From Ruminococcaceae bacterium AM07-15 (lineage in GTDB: Bacteria > Bacillota > Clostridia > Oscillospirales > Butyricicoccaceae), in assembly GCA_003477405.1 (NCBI GenBank), contig QUDE01000004.1, positions 1-64,000 on the forward strand: 64,000 nucleotides of DNA, in the 5' to 3' direction. Below are positions 46,598 to 55,822 of this stretch, one piece after another. The notes below the pieces were generated by a model, which was given only the letters and a program-made list of their open reading frames with translations, had not been told where the DNA came from and did not search any database. Within the stretch, counting starts at the first letter, position 1; every line of letters begins with the position of its first letter. A program made the position numbers and the translations under genes.

Positions 46598-49597
46598 ATG
46601 CAGACACCCAAGCTGGATGGGCGGGATCGCCGGGATATCATGGACCAGCTGAAAGCTCTGGCCCGGAGTTATGTGCCTGAGTGGCGATGGGATGAGGAAC
46701 ACCCGGATGCCGGCATGGTTCTGGCCCATGTTTATGCCGCCATGATGGAAAATACCGTCAGCAAATACAACCGGACCATGTACAATCACTTCCTGTCCTT
46801 CCTCAACTTGCTGGGCACCCGGCTTTTGCCTCCGGCCCCGGCGGAGGGCATGGTGACGGTGGAAGTGCTTCCGGACGGGGGAGAGGTCTATCTGCCCCAG
46901 GGCACAGTGGTGTATGCCGCCGCCGATACCGATGCAGGCCGGGTCTTTTATGAGACCACCCAGGGCATGACCGCCCTGGACACCCAGGTGGACAGCATCT
47001 TTTTCACCAGTGCCCGGAAGGACACCATCGTCATGGCCTATGACCGGAACGAGCCGGGAGAGCCGGTGCGGCTTTTTGATCTGGAAGGGTATCCCCAGCT
47101 TCAGCAGCACATCCTGGTGTTCCGGGATGACCGGGCCTTTTATACCAAAGACCGTACCCACTTTATGATGCGCCTGGATCACGCCCTTTCGGAAAAGCAG
47201 CGCCGCCAGTTGGCGGAGGTGTTTTCCAATGAGGATATGGCCCAATGGGAATACCATACCGAAACCGGCTGGAAACCCTTTGATCGGGTTTTGCTCACAG
47301 AAGAGGGCATCGGGCTGGAAGGAAGCCAGGGAAGCCATCCGGTGGAGGTGGAGGGGGAGCAGGCCATGGGGCTGCTTCGCTGCCGCCTGAAACAGATCCC
47401 TGATGGAGGGGTCTCCTTTACCCACAGCGCCTGGAAGGGCTGGGGAGAGGGACTGGCCCCCGACGCGCTGTCCTGGGAGGGAAACCAGCTGCCGGAGGAG
47501 AATTTCTCCCCCTTTGGCGATGGGCTGAGCATCTTCACCGCCTTTCAGTTTTCCAGCCGGGAGGCTTTTTCCAAGGCCGGGGCCGTCATCACGGTGGACT
47601 TTACCCTGGAATATTACAAAGTGCCCATTGAGCAGGCCTATGAGCCCGATCCCATCCGCTACCGCAGCGTCATGACCCGGGAGGATTTTGAAGGCTCCCG
47701 GGAGCGGGATGTGCGCATCGAGCGGGTGGTGTGGGAATATTGGAACGGTTTGGGCTGGGCCCGGCTCTTCCCCCTGGGGGAGGAAGAGGATTTCTTCACC
47801 CCGGATCAGACCGGCGTGCGGGTCAAACGGCTCACCTTCCGCTGTCCCCCGGACATGGAAAGTCTGCTGGTAGGGGCTGCGGAGGGACTGTTTATCCGGG
47901 CCCGCATCGACAAGCTCTCTTATCTCTTTTCCACCAAGGGCCATTACATCGTCCCCTTTGTGCGCCATATGGAGATCGGCTACCGGTACCAGGACTGGCA
48001 GGAAGGGAAAGAGGTGCTGGTGGAGAGCAATGTGGAGCGCAATCTGGTCGAGCTGCCCCACAGCGGCCAGACGCCTTTGGTGACGGCGGGCCTTTGTCCC
48101 GATCCGGCCATGTATGTGTGCTTTACCAATCCTCTCACCGGCGGGCCTTTACGAATCTTCTGGGATGTGGCCGAAGGGGTCTTTCCCGCCCCGCCCCCTC
48201 TGCGGTGGGAATATTATGGCATCACCGTCAACGGGGAGCCGGGATGGAAGAGCATTGAAGTGATGGATCAGACTGAAAACCTCACCCGCAGCGGCATGGT
48301 GACTCTGGTGGGCAAAAAGGACTTTGCCAAAGCCCGGTTTTTTGGCCGGGAAGGGTATTTTGTCCGCCTTGTGGATGTGGATGGCCGTTACGATGAAAAG
48401 AAAAAAGGGAAAAATCCGGTGCTGCGGGCCGTGTGGCCCAACACCGTGCCGGTGATCCAGCGGGAGCGGGGTAACCGGGCCTATTTCTACATCGGCCGGG
48501 GAGAAAAGAACAAGCGGTGTTCTTTGAATGTGCCCAATCTGTGGGAAACCAAAGTTTGGGTCAATGAGCACGGTTCCCTTTCGGTGAAGGAAGAAGAACA
48601 GCTGCTGCAAAACCCGGATGTGTTGGTGCAGCGAAGCGCCGAAGGCACGGTGGAACAGATCTGGGTGCCCTGGCGGGAAGTGGACCGTCTGGAAGGGTGC
48701 GCCGGGGAAGAACGGGTCTACATGGTGGACTATTCCCAGGGGGATGTGGTCTTTGGGGATGGACGCCATGGCCGGATTCCGCCGGAAAGTCCGGAGGAGA
48801 GCATCCTGGTGGAGCACACCCGCTGCGATGGCCACCACGGCAACATCCCGCAAGGGGCCATCCTGGGCTTTTTGTCCCGCCCGGCGGGAGTGGCTGGGGT
48901 GACCAACCACAAGCCCATCAGCGGCGGCTCCCCCATGGAGACCATCGGTCAAGCCGCCCATCGCCGCACCGGCGAAGTGCTGGAAATGGACCGGCTGGTG
49001 ACGCTGGAAGATCTGGAGCGGGCCGTGCTGGCCAGCAACCGGAATATTTTCCGGGTGAAATGTGCCGCTCATGTGGACCGGTATGGCCGTCCGGCAGAAG
49101 GAAAGCTGGCGGTGGCAGTGCTGCCCCGGACCTTTGGCCGGGGTGGGGAGTTCTTCGATGCCCTGGTGCGTCGGGCCCGGCAGATGCTGGAGGAAAAGGC
49201 CTCCTTGCTGCTGGCCGGAGGCGGTCAGGTGGATTTCTTCGAGGTGCGGTATGTGGAGGTTTATGTGACGGTGGATGCCGTCATTCCCGATTACGACTGT
49301 TACCACGAGACCCATCAGGCCATTCGCCGCAGGCTGGAGGAATTTCTCGATCCCATCACCGGCAACTTCGGGGGCCAGGGCTGGGAGATCGGCCAGATTC
49401 CCAGCCGGGAGCTGATCTATAACAGCATCAAGACCATTCCCAATATCAAATGGATTCGGGGATTGTATCTGTTTACTTATATGGTCACCCAGGACGGGCG
49501 GCAGGCGGTGGAATTTGACCGCCTGCGCCGGGATGGCTTTACTGTGCCGGTGTGTGGTGAACCGGAAATCAATCTGACCGCAGAACAGGGGAGGTGA
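46598..49597 (+). CDS. Large baseplate J-like protein (gp6-type, first of two)
   Basis: 999 residues. ALARSYVPEWRWDEEHPDAG, then MVLAHVYAAMMENTVSKYNR near the N-terminus and VVFGDGRHGRIPPESPEESI, ISGGSPMETIGQAAHRRTGE and VTLEDLERAVLASNRNIFRV near the C-terminus, are baseplate J/gp6 markers (Afp11 equivalents). The middle insert of several hundred residues is beta-rich. AAGGAGGAAGGACA precedes the ATG. It is followed after 4 bp by a second J-like gene, so the wedge is probably built from two different gp6 subunits. Confidence 0.9.
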   Translation: MQTPKLDGRDRRDIMDQLKALARSYVPEWRWDEEHPDAGMVLAHVYAAMMENTVSKYNRTMYNHFLSFLNLLGTRLLPPAPAEGMVTVEVLPDGGEVYLPQGTVVYAAADTDAGRVFYETTQGMTALDTQVDSIFFTSARKDTIVMAYDRNEPGEPVRLFDLEGYPQLQQHILVFRDDRAFYTKDRTHFMMRLDHALSEKQRRQLAEVFSNEDMAQWEYHTETGWKPFDRVLLTEEGIGLEGSQGSHPVEVEGEQAMGLLRCRLKQIPDGGVSFTHSAWKGWGEGLAPDALSWEGNQLPEENFSPFGDGLSIFTAFQFSSREAFSKAGAVITVDFTLEYYKVPIEQAYEPDPIRYRSVMTREDFEGSRERDVRIERVVWEYWNGLGWARLFPLGEEEDFFTPDQTGVRVKRLTFRCPPDMESLLVGAAEGLFIRARIDKLSYLFSTKGHYIVPFVRHMEIGYRYQDWQEGKEVLVESNVERNLVELPHSGQTPLVTAGLCPDPAMYVCFTNPLTGGPLRIFWDVAEGVFPAPPPLRWEYYGITVNGEPGWKSIEVMDQTENLTRSGMVTLVGKKDFAKARFFGREGYFVRLVDVDGRYDEKKKGKNPVLRAVWPNTVPVIQRERGNRAYFYIGRGEKNKRCSLNVPNLWETKVWVNEHGSLSVKEEEQLLQNPDVLVQRSAEGTVEQIWVPWREVDRLEGCAGEERVYMVDYSQGDVVFGDGRHGRIPPESPEESILVEHTRCDGHHGNIPQGAILGFLSRPAGVAGVTNHKPISGGSPMETIGQAAHRRTGEVLEMDRLVTLEDLERAVLASNRNIFRVKCAAHVDRYGRPAEGKLAVAVLPRTFGRGGEFFDALVRRARQMLEEKASLLLAGGGQVDFFEVRYVEVYVTVDAVIPDYDCYHETHQAIRRRLEEFLDPITGNFGGQGWEIGQIPSRELIYNSIKTIPNIKWIRGLYLFTYMVTQDGRQAVEFDRLRRDGFTVPVCGEPEINLTAEQGR

Positions 49598-49601
49598 GGG
49601 C

Positions 49602-51662
49602 GTGCTCAAGCTGGAAAAACTCAACAGTGAGACCTTTGAGGACATTGTAGAGGCCGCCGTCAAAGAGATCGCCCGTCACGACACCTCCTGGAACAATCTC
49701 CAGGCTGCCGACCCGGGCATGACTTTGGTGGATCTGCTGGCCTGGCTCAAGGCCATGCAGCACCAGTATATGTCGGTGATCTTCCCCGAAAGCAAACGGC
49801 GTTTTCTGGAGCTTCTGGGCATGGAATCCCGCCCGGTGCAATGCGCCCGCACGCTGGTGGAGGTCTCCGGGGCCGAAACCGACCTTCCCATTCCGGAGGA
49901 AAGCAAGTGGCGGGCCGGGGAGCTGGTGTTTGAAAACAGAACCCCTGCCGCCGCTTTGGCAAGCCGGCTGAAAAGCGTGGTTTTCCGCAGTGGAGAGCGG
50001 GCGGAGCAAGTAGAAGCCGGACAGCTGGGACAGGGGCGGCTGTTTCCTATTTTCCCCGGTCTAGGGGCCGAACCGGCCCGGGAGCCCCGGGAGGAAATGG
50101 AGCTTTGTTTCACAGATCCCATTCCTTCGGGCTGGGTGTTTTCCCTGTATGTTTCCCTTCAGGAGGACCCCCGCCGCACGCCGGTACAGGAAGGGGACGA
50201 CTTTGTGCCCCTGGCCCGTCTCTCCTGGGAGGTTTATACCCGGGACGGGTGGAAAGAGGCGGAAGTGGTGCGGGACGATACCCATGGCTTCCTCTTTTCC
50301 GGTCTTCTGAGCCTGCGCTATGAGGGGGAGATGGCTCCCCTGGAAAACCAGGGCTTTGCCCTGCGGGTGCGGCTTTTGCAGGACGGCTACGACCTGCCGC
50401 CCCAGGTGCGGGACATCCGCTTCAATGTGGTGGAGGTTTTTCAGCAGGACACCCTGGTGCGCCAGGATGTGTTCCAGGGCCCGGCGGTGATGGGGAGCCA
50501 TTTGGGGCTGTTTGGCCGTCATCGGGTCTTTGTCAAAGGAGAAGAAGGCTGGCAGGAAACCGGCTTCTCTTTGGAGGAGCAGGATGGAAAGCAAGTGATT
50601 TTGCCCCGGCAGGAAAGGGGCGGTGAAACCATGGTGATCTCCTACGGCCTGGATGAGCCCCAAGGGGTGACGCTGGGAAGCGGCACCGGGTTTTCCCATC
50701 AGCGGCTGGAGTTTCCCCTGGTGAAAAAGGGCATTTTGGACTTAAATCTGCTCATCGGCCGGGGAAGGGGAGAAAAAGCCGCCTTCACCCAGTGGGAAAA
50801 GCGGGAGGACTTTTATTCCTCCGGCCCCCGGGACCGGCATTTCGTCATGGATACAGAAGAAGGGATTCTTCAGTTTGGCGACCATGTCCAAGGGGTCATG
50901 CCTCCAAAAGGCGAGGGAAACATTCTGCTGGGACAGTGCCGGGTGAGCCGGGGTAAGGAAGGAAACATCAAAGCCGGGCAGATCCGGAAGCTGGATGCCC
51001 TTTCTCCTGCGCTGGCTGCGCTGACGGTGCGCCAGATCCTCCCCGCTTCCGGAGGAGAGGACGGAGAAAAACTGGAAGAGACCCTGGCGCGGGCCGAAGA
51101 AGCCCTCCGCTCAGGAGAGCGGGCGGTGACGGCGGCAGACTACCAGGCCCTTCTCCGCAAGATCCCTGGTCTGATCGTGGAAAACAGCCGGGTGCTCACC
51201 GGCTTTGCAGGGCCAGAGGACCGGCGGATCACTTTGGTGGTGCAGGGAGCAGGTCGGGCCAGAGAACAGGCCCTTCCCTCCTACGAAGAGAACATCCGCC
51301 GGGTGATGGACCGGCACCGGCTGCTCACCACCCAGATCCATGTGGTGTGGCCCCGGCGGGTGGAGCTGGTGGTGCGGGGCCGTCTGGCCGCCGCCCCCTA
51401 TGGCCAGGACGCTCCCGGACAGGTGCGCCGCCGGATCGAGCAATTTGTCCAGGATCTCAATCAGAATTTTGGCAGCGTATTCAGCTTTGGGGAGCTGTAT
51501 TGTGCCGTGGATCTGCTGGACTGCGTGGAGCGGATCGAAAGCCTGAGCGTGGAGCCGGTGGGAGAATACATCCAGAAGACCACCGCCGACGACATTCTGG
51601 CGCCCCCCAACAGCATTTATCATATCACCCGCTTCGAGCTGAGCTTCACCGGCAGCTTGTAA
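49602..51662 (+). CDS. Baseplate J-like protein (gp6-type, second)
   Basis: 686 residues. The N-terminus (ASDPGMTLVDLLAWLKAMQH-like sequence at about 28-48, read as AADPGMTLVDLLAWLK) and late motifs (LQFGDHVQGVMPPKGEGNIL, RSGERAVTAADYQALLRKIP) match baseplate J/gp6 proteins, as does the closing LNQNFGSVFSFGELYCAVDL. The GTG start follows AGGGGAGGTGAGGGC. It probably forms a heterodimeric wedge with the upstream 999-residue protein, as Afp11/Afp12 and Pvc11/Pvc12 do. Confidence 0.88.
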   Translation: MLKLEKLNSETFEDIVEAAVKEIARHDTSWNNLQAADPGMTLVDLLAWLKAMQHQYMSVIFPESKRRFLELLGMESRPVQCARTLVEVSGAETDLPIPEESKWRAGELVFENRTPAAALASRLKSVVFRSGERAEQVEAGQLGQGRLFPIFPGLGAEPAREPREEMELCFTDPIPSGWVFSLYVSLQEDPRRTPVQEGDDFVPLARLSWEVYTRDGWKEAEVVRDDTHGFLFSGLLSLRYEGEMAPLENQGFALRVRLLQDGYDLPPQVRDIRFNVVEVFQQDTLVRQDVFQGPAVMGSHLGLFGRHRVFVKGEEGWQETGFSLEEQDGKQVILPRQERGGETMVISYGLDEPQGVTLGSGTGFSHQRLEFPLVKKGILDLNLLIGRGRGEKAAFTQWEKREDFYSSGPRDRHFVMDTEEGILQFGDHVQGVMPPKGEGNILLGQCRVSRGKEGNIKAGQIRKLDALSPALAALTVRQILPASGGEDGEKLEETLARAEEALRSGERAVTAADYQALLRKIPGLIVENSRVLTGFAGPEDRRITLVVQGAGRAREQALPSYEENIRRVMDRHRLLTTQIHVVWPRRVELVVRGRLAAAPYGQDAPGQVRRRIEQFVQDLNQNFGSVFSFGELYCAVDLLDCVERIESLSVEPVGEYIQKTTADDILAPPNSIYHITRFELSFTGSL

Positions 51663-51683
51663 GGGGAAAAAGGAGGTGGGACC

Positions 51684-52844
51684 GTGGCATCGGGAACCAA
51701 ACATTTTCTCTATAACCGCCGGGAGGACTGGGAGGACATGGGCCTTATCCAGGGGCTTTCTGCCGGAGATGGAGGTTTGTATCTGGAAAACGCACGGGAA
51801 GGAACCTACATATCCCGCAGCCTGGACACCCTGGAAAACGGCACGGTGTGGCACCGGTTGCGGCTGGAAAGCACATTGCCGGACAACGCCCGGCTGGAGC
51901 TGTTTGTCTATTGCAGCGATGAGGATACCGTCCCTTTCCTGGGCGAGATCCGTCAGAAGCTGGATGACTGGCTGGAAAAGGCGGATGGAAAGGCCCGGGA
52001 AGAGTTTTTCCGCCGCTATGGGCAAAAAAACTGGGACGATCCCATGGATCTGACACTCTATGGACTGCAAGGCCGTTATCTGTGGTTCTGCCTTTTTTTC
52101 CACAGTTACGATGGGGAGGCCATGCAGGTGCACAGCATCAAGCTGGAGTTTCCCCGCATTGCCTTTATCGACTATCTGCCCCAGGTCTACCGGGGAGCGG
52201 ACAGCCGGGATTCCTTTCTGGCCCGGTTTCTCAGTCTGTTCCAGTCCATCTATGTGGACCTGGAAGAGGACATCGACCAGATGCCCGCCCGATGCGATGC
52301 GGCGGTCACTTCACCGGAGTTCCTTCGGTTTTTGGGGGAGATGCTGGCGGTGCCTCAGCAGGGGCTGTGGCCGGAGGAGAAGCTGCGCAGCCTTCTCAAA
52401 CAGGCGGCGGGGCTCTACCGGATCAAGGGCACCCGGCGGGCGTTGGAGCAGGTGGTGGAGCTTTATACCGGCTATACTCCCCGGATCGTGGAACAGTTTG
52501 TACCGGCCTCCCAGCCCATCTGGCGGCAGGATCAGGAGGCTTTGGAGCGGCTTTACGGCAAAAGGCGGCAGACCTTCACGGTGCTCATGCCCGGCAAGGC
52601 CGGCGGCCCGGAGGAATATGCCAGGCTCTATCAGATCATCCAGAGCTTCAAACCGGTGGATGCTGTGTGCAACCTGGTGTTTATGAACGATGAATTGATT
52701 CTTGGCCAGCACTGCTATCTGGGGATGAATTCCATCCTGGGCAGAAGCAAACATCTGGTGTTGGACGGCGGCGCTGTACCCAGCGCACCTTATCTGGCTC
52801 AATCGGCAACGGGAGGAAGGACGAATGAACAATCTGCAATATAG
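51684..52844 (+). CDS. Phage tail protein I/gp7-like baseplate protein
   Basis: 386 residues. RIAFIDYLPQVYRGADSRDS, then FLSLFQSIYVDLEEDIDQMP, FLGEMLAVPQQGLWPEEKLR and AAGLYRIKGTRRALEQVVEL, are typical of the P2 protein I family. This component usually links wedges to fibres. AAGGAGGTGGGACC precedes the GTG start. The last 20 bp overlap the next gene. No recognisable fibre gene follows in the window. Confidence 0.88.
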   Translation: MASGTKHFLYNRREDWEDMGLIQGLSAGDGGLYLENAREGTYISRSLDTLENGTVWHRLRLESTLPDNARLELFVYCSDEDTVPFLGEIRQKLDDWLEKADGKAREEFFRRYGQKNWDDPMDLTLYGLQGRYLWFCLFFHSYDGEAMQVHSIKLEFPRIAFIDYLPQVYRGADSRDSFLARFLSLFQSIYVDLEEDIDQMPARCDAAVTSPEFLRFLGEMLAVPQQGLWPEEKLRSLLKQAAGLYRIKGTRRALEQVVELYTGYTPRIVEQFVPASQPIWRQDQEALERLYGKRRQTFTVLMPGKAGGPEEYARLYQIIQSFKPVDAVCNLVFMNDELILGQHCYLGMNSILGRSKHLVLDGGAVPSAPYLAQSATGGRTNEQSAI

Positions 52845-54591
52845 CTCCGGCGAGCGCAACCATTACTTTTACGGCAAGCTGATGACCGTCCGGGATTTTC
52901 AGGACGAGCAGACCTATATGAACGACAAGCGCCGCCTGGGCAACCGCCTGCTCCATGGGGCCGGTATCGTGGCCGGGCTGGGGGTGCTGCTGGTGGATAA
53001 CCAGACCTTTTCCCTGGAGGCGGGCATGGCTCTGGACTATCTGGGCCGGGAGATCCTGGTGCAGGACCCCTGTGTCAAGCGCATCAGCGCCATCCAGGGC
53101 TTTGATCAGATCCAGCAAAGCGGGGACGTGTACCTGGGCATCCGCTACCAGGAGGAGGAGTGCGAAGGCACCTTCTCGGTGGCGGGCAGCGGGGAAAATG
53201 CGGAGGCCGGCCGGCAGTATAACCGGGTGCGGGAGGGCTATGAGCTGTTCCTCACCACAAAGGAACCCAACCGGCAGATGCTGGGTGTGGACAGTGTGCT
53301 CTATGACCTGATCACCCTGTATGACGAGGACGGCGTGCGCATCCGGTTGGAGGTGCCCCGTTATGCCAACACCGACCATCAGTTTGCTTTGCGGGTGCTC
53401 TTTGAAAAGCGGGATGTATCGGCGCCGGTGCATTTTTCCTTTGACATTGAAAGCGACCTGTTCCGCTCTCCCAAGGGAGAGAATCGGGTGCGGGTGGAAT
53501 ACACCGAGACCGAGGTGACTACCCACAAGGAAGTGACCCTGCCCTATATCATGGACTGCGGCCCGGTGAAAGACGACTACACTTCGGTGAAGGTGCTGAA
53601 GGAGAGCTTTTCTCTCCGCCTGGGCAGCAAGGAAGCGCCGGGGCTTTCCCAGGATCTGAGCCAGCCGGTGGAAGTCACCCGTCGGGACCTGGGGGAAGTG
53701 GTGATGGAAAATTACTACACCCGCCATTTTGACGAGCTGCTCACGCCCCGGGAGGATCAGGAGATTTACCTGGCCAAGTTCCACATCGTGGCCGGGCAAA
53801 GCGCCTTTTTCATTGAAAAAGTGGTGCAGAACCCCTTCTCCCAGCACCTGCCCAACACTCAGCTGATGAGCCTGCTGCAAAAGCTGGGAGGCCATCGGGA
53901 AGACCGTAATAGTGAGAGAAAAGCCCAGCAGGATTCTGCCGGGGAAAAGACCGAAAAGCCCCAGGCGCCTGCCAAAAAAATGGCCCAGGGTGTGGAAAAT
54001 GTGGCTTTGGGCGTGGCGCCCAAGGCGGGACGCACCTATTATTCCCATGAGTTCATCCACGGCCTGGGAGCCGGACGGGTGCGGGCCATGGTGGCCGTGG
54101 AGACCGGCAGCCAGGGGAGCAAGGGAGACAACCTGATCTTTGGCGATGGGGTCTTCGGCGGGGAGGAATTTTCCCTGGGAGCTCCGGCCTGTGCTCTGGG
54201 GGCCATGGTCAATGTGAAGAAGGGCACCTTGCAGCTGGGGCTGCGGCTGATGGAAAAGACCAGCCAGCAGAACATCCGCCTGCGTTGGTGGGCCTGGAAA
54301 GACGAAGAAGAAAACCAGGAGAAGGAAGACCTGGTGGGCGATGTGCAGGTGAGCATCACACCCAATACGGTGGATGTGGAGCCTTTGCAGCAGGTGCGCT
54401 TCACCGCCATGGTGGAAGGCAGCGCCAGCCAGGAGGTGACCTGGTCGGTGGCCGAGAAGAACGGCGGCAGCATCGACCGCAATGGTCTCTATACCGCACC
54501 GGCCACCGAAGGGGTCTTTGAGATCAGGGCCCAGAGCGCCAAGTATGGCCAGCACCAGGCCAGCGCCTATGTGGTGGTGCGCAAACTGTAA
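52825..54591 (+). CDS. CIS-associated protein with Ig-like C-terminus
   Basis: 588 residues. The N-terminus (SSGERNHYFYGKLMTVRDFQ, then NRLLHGAGIVAGLGVLLVDN) is a pattern I associate with uncharacterised proteins of CIS clusters. The C-terminal about 85 residues (VQVSITPNTVDVEPLQQVRF, then QEVTWSVAEKNGGSIDRNGL) form a bacterial Ig-like domain. A charged, Lys/Pro-rich linker lies near 360-390. It overlaps the tail protein I gene by 20 bp with GGGAGGAAGGACGA inside that gene, so the two are coupled. A baseplate periphery or receptor-binding role is possible but not shown. Confidence 0.78.
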   Translation: MNNLQYSSGERNHYFYGKLMTVRDFQDEQTYMNDKRRLGNRLLHGAGIVAGLGVLLVDNQTFSLEAGMALDYLGREILVQDPCVKRISAIQGFDQIQQSGDVYLGIRYQEEECEGTFSVAGSGENAEAGRQYNRVREGYELFLTTKEPNRQMLGVDSVLYDLITLYDEDGVRIRLEVPRYANTDHQFALRVLFEKRDVSAPVHFSFDIESDLFRSPKGENRVRVEYTETEVTTHKEVTLPYIMDCGPVKDDYTSVKVLKESFSLRLGSKEAPGLSQDLSQPVEVTRRDLGEVVMENYYTRHFDELLTPREDQEIYLAKFHIVAGQSAFFIEKVVQNPFSQHLPNTQLMSLLQKLGGHREDRNSERKAQQDSAGEKTEKPQAPAKKMAQGVENVALGVAPKAGRTYYSHEFIHGLGAGRVRAMVAVETGSQGSKGDNLIFGDGVFGGEEFSLGAPACALGAMVNVKKGTLQLGLRLMEKTSQQNIRLRWWAWKDEEENQEKEDLVGDVQVSITPNTVDVEPLQQVRFTAMVEGSASQEVTWSVAEKNGGSIDRNGLYTAPATEGVFEIRAQSAKYGQHQASAYVVVRKL

Positions 54592-54656
54592 AAAGCCCAA
54601 CTCCCGGAAGGGGGACTGAGAGGCTGAGGAAGGCTGCGGAATGAGGAGGCGGCACA

Positions 54657-55796
54657 ATGGCAGAGGAAAGACAAACAAACACCCAGACCGCTTTGTATCA
54701 GACACTGGGTACGCTCACCGATACCCTGTATCTGACGGCCCAGGTGGTCAGCCGCCCGGGGGAAAAGGAGCTTTTGCTCTCCAACCGGGTGCCCCATGGG
54801 GAAGAGACCCGAGCCTTTTTCAGCCAGCTTTATGCCGCCTTCACCCGTCGGGAGGAACGGTCGGATTTTGTGGATCTGTTCAGCGCGGGACAGGACTTTT
54901 ATGCCATCTTCCGCTATTATGAGGGCCGCTCCCTGGCCGAGAGCTTCCGGGACTGCCCGGGAAACACCGAAAAGCGGTTGACCATTCTGATCAGGGCGCT
55001 GTTTCGGGTTCACACCGGCGGCACCGATTTGCCGGAAAGCGTGCAGTGTGCACTGCTCCAGCCGGAGAACATTCTGCTGGATCAGGAGGAGAATGTGCGC
55101 TTGCTCTACCAGTTCCACCCGGAGTTTTTCACCGGGAATGTGGGGTGCTCCCACTGGAAGGAGACGGCGGCCCTGATGGAATTCATGCTCCGCCGGGAGC
55201 TGAAAAACCCCTATCACAAGGCGCTGCGGGACATCTACAAAATGTGCCAGGCCGGGCTGTATGACGGCCTGCCTCCCCTGATCCGGGATCTGGAGAAGGC
55301 CCGGGATAGCTTGGGGCAAAGCGGATTCATCCCCAAGGCCAAGGCTTTTTTCCAGGAGAACAAAAAGCGGCTGGCCCAGGTTTCCTGGCTGGGGATCGTG
55401 GTGCTGTTTTTGTGCCTGGTGGTCTATCTCATCACCTCCCTCACAGGAGGGGAAAAGGCGGCCGGGGAACCCATCACCCAGATCGGCCTGGTCTCCTATG
55501 GTGAGGGCCAGGAGGAAGAGGGGAGCATTCAGCTTCAGGACCCCACCCGGCCGCCGGAGGAGGAAGAGGTGGCCTTTGCTTCCCTGCCCCAGCCGGAGGA
55601 ACTGCTGACCTCGGAGGACTATATTGTAGTGCCTGGGGACACCTGGGATTCCATCTGCGAAAGCTATTATGGCGCTGCCGGATATGCCCCCGCAGCCGCC
55701 AGTTATAACGGCCTGGACACCGGGAGGGAGCCCCAGGCCGGCACCGTTCTGCGGTTGCCCATGAAGGATCAGCTGGCCCAGTACCTGGAAGATTAA
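54657..55796 (+). CDS. Pseudokinase-like, transmembrane, LysM protein
   Basis: 379 residues. Residues of about 10-230 resemble a degenerate protein kinase: QPENILLDQEENVRLLYQF occupies the catalytic-loop and DFG position, but the HRD triad is CAL and DFG is YQF, so it should be inactive. One helix (about 242-262, WLGIVVLFLCLVVYLIT) is followed by an acidic linker and a C-terminal LysM-like domain (about 322-372, DYIVVPGDTWDSICESYYG). The likely topology is pseudokinase inside, LysM outside, reminiscent of EssB/YukC-type anchors. ATG follows GAGGAGGCGGC. Lying inside the structural operon, it may link the CIS to membrane and wall. Confidence 0.7.
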   Translation: MAEERQTNTQTALYQTLGTLTDTLYLTAQVVSRPGEKELLLSNRVPHGEETRAFFSQLYAAFTRREERSDFVDLFSAGQDFYAIFRYYEGRSLAESFRDCPGNTEKRLTILIRALFRVHTGGTDLPESVQCALLQPENILLDQEENVRLLYQFHPEFFTGNVGCSHWKETAALMEFMLRRELKNPYHKALRDIYKMCQAGLYDGLPPLIRDLEKARDSLGQSGFIPKAKAFFQENKKRLAQVSWLGIVVLFLCLVVYLITSLTGGEKAAGEPITQIGLVSYGEGQEEEGSIQLQDPTRPPEEEEVAFASLPQPEELLTSEDYIVVPGDTWDSICESYYGAAGYAPAAASYNGLDTGREPQAGTVLRLPMKDQLAQYLED

Positions 55797-55822
55797 CGGC
55801 CCGGCGGTAGGAGAAGAGCGTT

